From Varanus komodoensis (lineage: Eukaryota > Chordata > Lepidosauria > Squamata > Varanidae), in the NCBI RefSeq assembly GCF_004798865.1, contig NW_025336481.1, forward strand, positions 9,337 to 73,336: a DNA stretch of 64,000 bases, given 5' to 3'. Below, one piece after another: positions 57,232-64,000 of the stretch; the first letter of the stretch is position 1, and every line of letters begins with the position of its first letter. A program made the position numbers and the translations under genes. The notes below the pieces were generated by a model. The model was not told where the DNA came from. It did not search any database and was given only the letters and a program-made list of their open reading frames with translations.

Positions 57232-57330
57232 ACCACAGCACCGTAGGGTCGGAAGGGGCCAAGGAGGCCATCGGGTCCAACCCCACTGGGGCAGGACACC
57301 GTCACCCCACCCCACTCCGCCTCGCCTTGA
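57232..57330 (-). repeat. CR1-like LINE tail
   Basis: 'gtcggaaggggccaaggagg' followed by 'catcgggtccaaccccact', the reverse of a CR1 3' end. Confidence 0.6.
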
Positions 57331-57489
57331 GTGCCCCTCGTGTGGGAGGGCCCACATCCCAAGCGAGGGTCCTTCCGGAGCGCTTCCATTCACGGGTTGC
57401 CGCAGGGCAGGGACGATCTGCCGCCACATCACGACACCACCAACATTACCTCTGGCCCATGGTAATTCGGCGTCGTAGCTCTTGCAGTG

Positions 57490-57690
57490 GAGATCACTTA
57501 TTTATTTATTACATCCTGACTTTCTTTTTTCTTTTTTAACAAACTCAGAGCGGCTCAGGCCATTTTCTGCCGGCTGCTGTTCTCAGTCTTTTCCCACAAC
57601 AACCATCCTGTGAGGTAGGCCAGGCTGGGAGTCTGTGACTGGCGCAAAGTTGGCTCCCTGGCTGAACGGGGACCAGCACCTGGTCGCCCG
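57490..57690 (-). repeat. SINE-like fragment, reverse
   Basis: 'acaacaaccatcctgtgagg' and 'taggccaggctgggagtctg' are the reverse of the Sauria SINE body. Old and diverged. Confidence 0.5.
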
Positions 57691-57949
57691 AGTCTCTGCA
57701 CCTCCTGCAGGGACAAACTGCAGCCGTCCGTTCAGCTACTCCGGCGGGGCTCCTGACCTTCCCGCGGGGCTTCCGGTTCTCCAGCTGGCAGCAAGTTCAT
57801 GTTCTGCAGCTGGAACGTGTGCCGTGCAGGATAAAGAGAGCGAGCAGCTGATCGGTCCTCGCTTGGGCGATGCCTTGGCATGGTCGGCAGGGTGTTTACG
57901 TGCCCGAGGGAGCAAAGGCCGAACGGACGCACTAAGCAAGAGCGCCGCG

Positions 57950-58720
57950 GACGGCGCGGGAGCCCCGCTCAGAAGAGCCTCCGGGGGCGAAGCTGAGGGA
58001 GGGGCGAAGCTGAGGGGAGGGCGACCCGCTCTGCGCGCTCCGAGGGCGGCGTGCGCTCCGGGAGCTTGGGCAGCGGAGTTTGCCACCGGTTGATTCTGGG
58101 GAGCACGTCTGGGGAGATGGGGAGGGTGTGCGCGGCCAAAGCGAGCGGGCGGGGCTGGCGCGCCGGGCAGCCGCCGCCGCTCTGCTCCCGGGAGGCGCCC
58201 CCGCGGCTCCTCCTCCTCCCCCCCTCCTCCCCGCCCCCCCGCCCGCCCTTCTGCCGGGCCGGAGGGATAAAGCCGCGGGCGCGGGCGGGCGCGGGCGCAG
58301 GATGGAAGCCGGGCGCAGCTGGCTCCTGGGGGCCCTGCTGGCGCTGTGCGCCGGGCCGCCGCCCGCCGCCGCTCCGCCGGACAGCGGTGAGTGGCCCGCG
58401 CCGCCCGCGCCCCCTGGCGCCCCGCGTGGGGCTCCGCCGCGCTCCCCGCGCGCGGGTGCGGACGAAGCTGCCCTCCGGCTCGGGACGGCGGGGGGGGGGG
58501 GGCTTTGCGGCCGGCGCAGCTCCGGGGGGGCGAGATGAGGGAGCTCGCCGGAGCCTTGGCCCCGGTGCTGCTCCTGCGACGCCTGCCCGCTTTCGAGGGC
58601 TCGTTCCCACTCGCGGAAACGAGCGCGAGCGCCCGTCCCCCTCCGGAAGCCTTCCCTGCGGGGCGGCCCGGGGCGCAGCGGCGGGGGGGCGGGGAGCCTT
58701 GAGAGGTGGGAGCTGCAGGC
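57950..58720 (+). promoter_or_regulatory. CpG-dense promoter block of gene E
   Basis: Dense CG dinucleotides around the first exon. A TATA-like GGGATAAAG lies at 58264-58272, about 30 bases upstream of the start codon, so the 5'UTR would be very short. Confidence 0.6.
58302..58386 (+). CDS. Gene E exon 1: signal peptide
   Basis: 85 nt, as in genes A, B and C. Ends GAC AGC G with donor gtgagt. Hydrophobic core LLGALLALC, then APPDSG. Confidence 0.85.
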
Positions 58721-61700
58721 GAGGACGGATGTGCACCTTGAGGACTAGCACCCTTGCTCTGGCGTGGCACAAAGGCTGTCGACGGAAAGGAGTGTTCTGC
58801 TTTCTGGTGCGCTGAGACGGCCACGGAGGCGAAGGGCCCCCGGGGGCCCCCAGCCCCAACGGCTCTGTGCTGCCTCTGCCCTGGGGCACCGTTCTACGGA
58901 CCGCAGTGGCTCGGGTCTTGTGGGGAGGGGCTGCTGCACCACCACCCTCCTCGGGCCTCCCCCGGGCCACTGGCAGGCTGCTGTGAAGCCAGAAGGCTGG
59001 CCCAGAGGGGCTGCGGCCCGGGGTCTCCTCACGCTCTTGTGGCCCCTGGTTGTTTTTGCTTCAACAGACGACTAGGAGGGGTCCCGCGAGAGCCCCCATG
59101 TGCAGTGGCAGTCTACCGCTAAAGATGAGCCGCCAGCTGTGGGAGCTGCCCTGTCCTGCTTCCAGGCTCCCTTGAAGCCTCTGCCTCCCTGCGGGTTTTA
59201 GAATCATGGCCCCCTCCGTATCTTTTGGACTACTATCTCCATCATCCCATGTGATCCAGGGCTTGGGGAGCAGTAGCCCCAGATATCTGGCGGGCACCAG
59301 CGTGAGGGAGGCGGGCCTGGCGCCTCCCAGAGCTGTGGCAAAAGGGCTGAGCAGCCCAAGTTTTGCCCTGGCAGCCCCTGTGGGCCAGTGGCGGAAGGGG
59401 GGCGGTGGACTGTGGCGGGTGGGGGGCTTTCATCCGGCACAGACGTGTCGTTCGTGCGAGGCCTGGCTGGTGCCGCGGTCTGAGCCTGCTGGCGGCTTGC
59501 TTCCCCTCCAGATTCATGGTCAGCGTCATCTGAGGAATGGCGCACTCTTTTTCTGCGACCTTTGCGACCTCCACGATATCCGCAACTTCCGCAACCTCCG
59601 CAACCTCCACAATTTCTGCAACCTCCACAACCTCCACAATCTCCGCAACCTCCACAATTTCTGCTACCTCCGCAACCTCCTCAGCCTCCACAACCTCCAC
59701 AATTTCTGCAACCTGCACAACCTCCTCAACCTCCACAACCTCCACAATTTCTGCAACCTCCGCAACCTCCACAACCTCCACAGTTTCTGCAACCTCCGCA
59801 ACCTCCTCAGCCTCCACAACCTCCACAATTTCTGCAACCTCCACAACCGCCTCAAGCTCCGCCACCTCCTCAACCTCCACAACCTCCACAACCTCCACTA
59901 CTTCCACGACCTCCAAGCCCTCCAAGCCCTCCAAGAACTCCCGGTATGTCCTCCGCCCCACCCCGGGGTCTGGGGGGCCATGCCGGAGGTCCGCCCTCCA
60001 GGTGTGCCCTGAGCAGGGGCTGGGCTGCCACTGAGCCCACCTTTCCCTTCCAGGCCCGGAATGCCCCGCGGCTGAGCCGGCCGCAGCCTCCTCGTGCCGA
60101 GCCCTGTGCGCCTCCGACGACACCTGCCCGGGCCAGGAGCTCTGCTGCAGATACGGCTGCCACCAAGAGTGCCGCCTCCCGGAGGACGGTAACCCCTTTC
60201 CCAGCCCCCCCTCCCACCTGCCCCTGCGGGTCCGGTGCCGCTTGCGCATCCACCCCACTGCACCCCTGGAGGGCAGGCCTGCTGCTCGGCACTTAAAGGA
60301 TCTGGGGCTCTGGCTCGGGGGACCCGAACCTGCCTCAGATTTACGCTTGTTGATCTCTCTCTGTACAGGGAAATTGATTAATGCATTTTCTTAATAAAAC
60401 AAGGATCTCTTTAGGTTTCACACCTGGCAGCAAGAATTTCCCCGCAGGCACAGCAGCTGCCTCTCTGCGAATCTGCGCCCTGCTGCAGGCGGCCAGCGGC
60501 CACGCAGGGCCGAGTCCAGCCTGCCCAGCGGGAGGCTGCGGGGGGGGGGCTCAGTCCGCCCCCGGCTTGGCGGTGGAGTGCCAGCTGTCGCTCTCAGGAC
60601 CGACCCCGGGGCCCAGCAAACACGCCTGGGCCCAAGTTCCACATCCTCTGGCGGGGAAGACGAATAAGCTCCTGAGGGAGGAGGAGCTGCATTTCTGCAG
60701 GCTGAGGAAAGGGGGGGGTGGGGGGGTGAGCCGCTCTTGGCCTCGCCTCTGCTTCGGCGCCAGCAGGCAGTTGCTGTGGGTGAGAGGCGTCTGCCTGGGG
60801 CAGAGGTGTGTCGGCCCCACTCTTGGTGGGTCCTTGGCCAGCCAGGTCCTTTCGCCCTCTCTCCCCCCAGCGAGCCCCGGCTACTGCCCCAAGGCCAGCC
60901 CTGCCCCCAGCGGGAGATGCGGCGAGAACGAGAACTGCACCAGCGACTCCGAATGTGCGGAAGGGGAGAAGTGCTGCCGGAGGGGATGCCTCTCCACCTG
61001 TGTCCCCGCGGAGCCAGGTGACCTACCCCTGCATGCAGGGGAGGGGGGGAGGGGGGCACGGGGGGGGAGGGGAGGGGCAGTGGGGCTCCTGCCTTTCCCG
61101 CTCAGGCGATTCTGACCCCTGGTCATTCTGCCGGCAGTCTGGAGAGCCAGAGCCACTGGCCCCCTGGTGGCCCTCCGGAAACCGTCTGACTGCAACTCCC
61201 ATCAGCCCCTCTCTCAGTATAGCCAGTGGTGAGGCGTGATAGGAGTCGTGCTCTAACAACTCCTGGGTGGCCCCAGTCTGTTCCCATCCGGGTAGGAATG
61301 ACTAGCAGGGTGTGACACAATCGGCATGAAAAACCCAACAGAGCCGCGCACACACACACACACACACACACGGCGCGACAGGATGCAGAGACACACAAAC
61401 GATGCGGAAAGAGGCGTAAAACATGCGCGTTCCCGGGCCCGCCCATGCCTGCTGAGGTGGGATTGCAAGCCCAGCAAAGTCTGTGCCCGGCAGACTGCTT
61501 GGGAAGAGCCTTCCGGGGATGGGCTGACACCCCGGTCCTCCCCTGGGGATCTGGAGGCACCGGGAGAGTCGCTCCGTCGGGTATCTGAGTCCAAGCTGCT
61601 GGGGATTTCAAGGTGAGCAGCAGCCTCCTGGACCGGGCACGGAGCCTGACGCAATCCCGCCTGGCGAGCCAGCAGAGCTCTGGCCCCATCGCCTGTGCCG

Positions 61701-62498
61701 GGTCCCACGACAGCACCTTGGAGAAAGAATCCGGTCCAATCCGTCAACCGCCCAAGCCGGAGTGCCCAGACCCGTTCAATCAGCACAGTGGAAGGGAAGC
61801 TCATCTCCGACACCTAAATTAGATGGCAGGATCCTCAGGGCAGAGACCTTATTCCCCCCAGCTGTTACATCAGGGTGCTGACAAGAGCCGCGGTAGCCGC
61901 CCCTGCTGTGCACTGGACGTTCTGGAGGGTTTCCATTCGTAGGGTCTCCCCAAGCCGGAGGTGACGCGATGGCATGTCACAGCAACCAGAGACGGGTGAG
62001 GAAGGGGCTTCTAGCAGCCGGAACTGAGCCTGGGGGCAGCGGCTGTGCTCCTCCCCCCTCTCGAGGAGGTACAGCCCCCGAATGGGGCGCTGACGGTCAT
62101 GCCGCACCACTGGCACCCCATCTACCTGCAGGCACCTGAGGGTCTAGGGCTCACCAGGTGTCAGCCGCTTCCCTTTCAGGCTGCGTTTTTGGAGTCTGGC
62201 GGGTGGGGACTGAGGCCGCGGGGACTTTCGGTGCTTGCGACCCCCTTGAGAAACACACAACCGCCTTCTCTTCCCAGCTCACCCAGGCGTGTGCCCAGAG
62301 AGGAGGCTGCTGCTGGGGGCCCAGACTGGCTCTTGCAGGAGCACCTGCGAAGACGACCGTCAGTGTCCCCGGAAGGAGAAGTGCTGCTTCACCGGATGCA
62401 GCCTTGAGTGCACAGAGCTCGTGACTGGGGCCAGGCGGCCCCGTGGCGATCGCCCCTCCAGGCCTCCCTCCGGGGCCGGGCAGAGGGCTCGGCCCTGA
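58302..62498 (+). CDS. Gene E: secreted Pro/Gln-repeat protein with three WAP domains (trappin-like plan)
   Basis: Five exons, all introns phase 1: 58302-58386 (signal peptide, MEAGRSWLLGALLALCAG), 59512-59943 (repeat exon), 60054-60188, 60871-61017 and 62278-62498 (WAPs 1-3 and stop). It sums to 340 codons including stop (339 aa). The reading frame through the repeat is fixed by splice phase on both sides, which rules out the Val/Glu or Ser/Thr readings of the same DNA. A signal peptide, a cysteine-free Gln-rich repeat, then WAP domains is the layout of trappins such as elafin, whose repeats are transglutaminase substrates. Here the repeat differs (PPQ, no Lys) and there are three WAPs. Secretion and anchoring or cornified-layer roles are inference. 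WAP 3 resembles WAP 3 of gene D. No poly(A) signal recognised after the stop. Confidence 0.84.
59512..59943 (+). CDS. Gene E exon 2: PPQ/PPQFLQ repeat domain
   Basis: 432 nt, no stop, acceptor CCTCCAG and donor G|GTATGT. After DSWSASSEEWRTLFLRPLR it becomes a Pro/Gln array: runs of PPQ broken by six PPQFL units, then PPLLPRPPSPPSPPRTPG. It has no Cys and no Lys. The composition is gluten-like or SPRR-like. The DNA is a tandem of about 9- and 45-base units, so copy number is likely variable between individuals. It should be extended and disordered. Confidence 0.82.
60054..60188 (+). CDS. Gene E exon 3: WAP domain 1
   Basis: 135 nt. Eight cysteines: PECPAAE, SSCRALC, DDTCPGQELCCRYGC, HQEC. The loop before the second cysteine is short and Ala-rich. 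Confidence 0.85.
60369..60398 (+). CDS. Possible alternative terminal exon of gene E
   Basis: 180 bases after exon 3, 'gatctctctctgtacag' makes a good acceptor. Joined in phase to exon 3 it adds GKLINAFS and a TAA stop, and the stop overlaps AATAAA at 60393-60398. Use would give a short form with the repeat domain and a single WAP. This is inference from sequence only. Confidence 0.35.
60871..61017 (+). CDS. Gene E exon 4: WAP domain 2
   Basis: 147 nt. Eight cysteines: GYCPKA, GRCGENENC, DSECAEGEKCCRRGC, LSTC. Contains NCT, a possible N-glycosylation site. Donor G|GTGACC. Confidence 0.86.
61350..61372 (+). repeat. (AC)n microsatellite
   Basis: About 11 AC units in intron 4 of gene E. Confidence 0.85.
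62278..62498 (+). CDS. Gene E exon 5: WAP domain 3 and basic C-terminal tail
   Basis: 221 nt. Eight cysteines: [33 protein letters not shown]. An Arg/Pro-rich tail follows (TGARRPRGDRPSRPPSG) to the stop at 62496-62498. The tail contains an RGD tripeptide; whether it binds integrins is unknown. Confidence 0.85.
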
Positions 62499-62504
62499 GC
62501 TGCT

Positions 62505-63560
62505 TCTGTGCCTCGTGGGAACTACCTGGCTGAGCTGAGAGTCCCAGGCGCGCTCCCGAGCTGACGTGCGCCAGGCGGGCCTGTGTCCTGCTTTAGGGGG
62601 CAGCTCCTCCTCTGGCGGTTTGCCAACAGCTGGCTCCTGGAATGGCCCGCCCAGGTGGCGGCACCTGCACAGACCGAGGCTCAGCGGGCCTCGGACGTCC
62701 CCACCGGCTCCCGGCTCGGATGGGGCTCTGGCGTTCCTGGTTAACTCCCAGCCACTGATTCCAGACTGTCGTCCAGGCATGAAAATTAGCATGTGCCCAT
62801 GTCCTGCGGTACGTGCCTCCTCCTTTTGGTGAAGCATTTCCCCTTTTGGGGTGACGTCTCAGCAGCTGCAGGGAGTCCGGAGGAATCCGCCTCGGACTCA
62901 GACATGTCGGCTTCTCCCTGCAGGTTCCACAGCGGAGGAGCTTTCTCAGGCTGAGCTGAGTCCACACAGCTTGCAGAATTTTTTTTAAGTTTGCATAGTT
63001 TTGCACAAACTGAGCCTCCCAAAACTATGCAAAATATTAAAAATCCGTTTCGGCCAAATCGCCCTTCATTTCCACAAGGCAAGCAGATAATCACAAAGAT
63101 CGTGTGCATCGGTGAACAGTAGAGACCCCTCCAGTGCAGAGCCAATTGCGGGGGACGTCGCAGAAAGCAGCCCCTTCGGACATGTGCAAAGCAGCTGTTT
63201 CAGAGGCGCATGAGCTGCCGGCCGTTGGTCAACTCAGACACCGCCCGGTGGAAGAGACCCGGCAGCGTCCAGGCCACACGAAGCGGGCCCTGCCGGGCAA
63301 GGCAAGGCAAGGCAAGGCCCGCACCCGCAGCAGCCCTTGCCCCAGAGCGCCACGGAGCTGGGCCTTTCCCCAGGGCCACGGAGCCAGCCGTGCCGCCAGC
63401 TGTACTCCAGCTATAAAATGCCACCCGCCTCCTTGACAAACGGGTCTCCTTTTCTCGTTGGTGCTTTCGTAATGTCTAAACCCTTTAAACAGATGAGCTT
63501 TTCGAGGGAAGTCTGCCAAGAGAGCAAATGTAAAAATGGCCTTTGAGAGTTTGTGAAGGC
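62505..63560. other. Downstream of gene E, nothing recognised
   Basis: Only a short (GGCAA)n at about 63296-63320. An AT-rich stretch at 62975-63050 may be a decayed repeat. Confidence 0.5.
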
Positions 63561-63561
63561 A

Positions 63562-63685
<124 letters not shown>

Positions 63686-63715
63686 TAAGGCACACAAGTT
63701 AACATGCTTCTACCC

Positions 63716-64000
63716 AGAATAGCAAGAGGAAGCGGAGAGAGGCGGTGGGACCGCTTAATAAGGAGGAAGGGGATTCGGTGACTGATGCGAGGAAACAGGC
63801 ACAGATGCTAAATGACTATTTTGCCTCTGCGTTCTCCCCAAAGCAGGATGGGGGAGATCCGCATGGGGGATCAGATGAGGCCGGGGACTTAGGGGCACAG
63901 ATTAGAGTCACCCCCTTTGAAGTCGAGGGGCTCCTCAGGGCATTGGGCATTACAAAGGCGCCAGGCCCTGACGGGTTACACCCGAGAGTACTTAGAGAGT
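63716..64000 (+). mobile_element. CR1 LINE ORF2 fragment, continues past the right edge
   Basis: Matches 49.14-49.42 and 52.63-52.91 kb: 'gcacagatgctaaatgacta', then 'gaagtcgaggggctcctcag', reading the linker and the start of the reverse transcriptase. Confidence 0.9.

Larger units (their letters stand above)
54632..58260. other. Intergenic stretch upstream of gene E
   Basis: Contains an old LINE tail (55500-55790), a GGA/GGT triplet run (55765-55840), a reverse CR1 tail (57232-57330), a reverse SINE-like fragment (57490-57690) and the CpG block of gene E. No exon recognised. Confidence 0.55.

Noticed and set aside
59537-60034. Ser/Thr-rich plus-strand frame over the same repeat
   Set aside because: Does not fit the phase-1 splice sites at 59512 and 59943 and reads out of frame into the WAP exon.
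59242-60258. 338-codon minus-strand frame rich in VVEVAEV repeats
   Set aside because: It is the antisense of the Pro/Gln repeat exon of gene E and crosses that gene's splice sites. No independent evidence.

Overview
The window reads as vertebrate nuclear DNA from a squamate reptile, probably a lizard. It is GC-rich and holds CpG-dense patches, many CR1 and L2 LINE pieces, and a tRNA-derived SINE of the Sauria type. Genes are split into short exons, nearly all bounded by phase-1 introns. Species cannot be told from the sequence. There is one 100-base assembly gap (54055-54154).

The locus is a cluster of secreted Kunitz and WAP (four-disulfide core) protease-inhibitor genes, equivalent in kind to the mammalian WFDC/EPPIN locus. 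Five inhibitor genes can be assembled from splice sites and phase. (A) Minus strand, 713-2244: signal peptide plus Kunitz, running off the left edge. (B) Minus strand, 4590-10331: signal peptide, Kunitz, WAP. (C) Plus strand, 14795-18330: signal peptide plus one Kunitz domain, head to head with B. (D) Plus strand, 33737-43850: signal peptide, acidic linker, Kunitz, three WAPs, two Kunitz domains, the last with a one-base frame break. (E) Plus strand, 58302-62498: signal peptide, a 144-codon Pro/Gln repeat exon built on PPQ and PPQFLQ, then three WAPs. Between C and D, at 23107-26329, lie the last four coding exons of a transglutaminase gene (beta-barrel domains and a poly(A) signal). I could not find its catalytic core upstream.

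The rest is mainly LINE debris: CR1 copies on both strands, a nested CR1/SINE/L2/CR1 block at 46.5-54.6 kb that includes an open CR1 ORF1 esterase, older L3/CR1-like copies, and simple repeats. In two introns the 3' tail of a CR1 copy ends exactly at the splice acceptor of a host exon.

The most notable points are gene E, a trappin-like plan (glutamine-rich repeat plus WAPs) near a transglutaminase remnant; the Ku-WAP gene B; acidic or aromatic P1 residues in the Kunitz domains of genes A-C; and the apparent recruitment of CR1 tails as polypyrimidine tracts. All exon calls rest on reading splice sites, phase and cysteine patterns by eye; no alignment or transcript was available.
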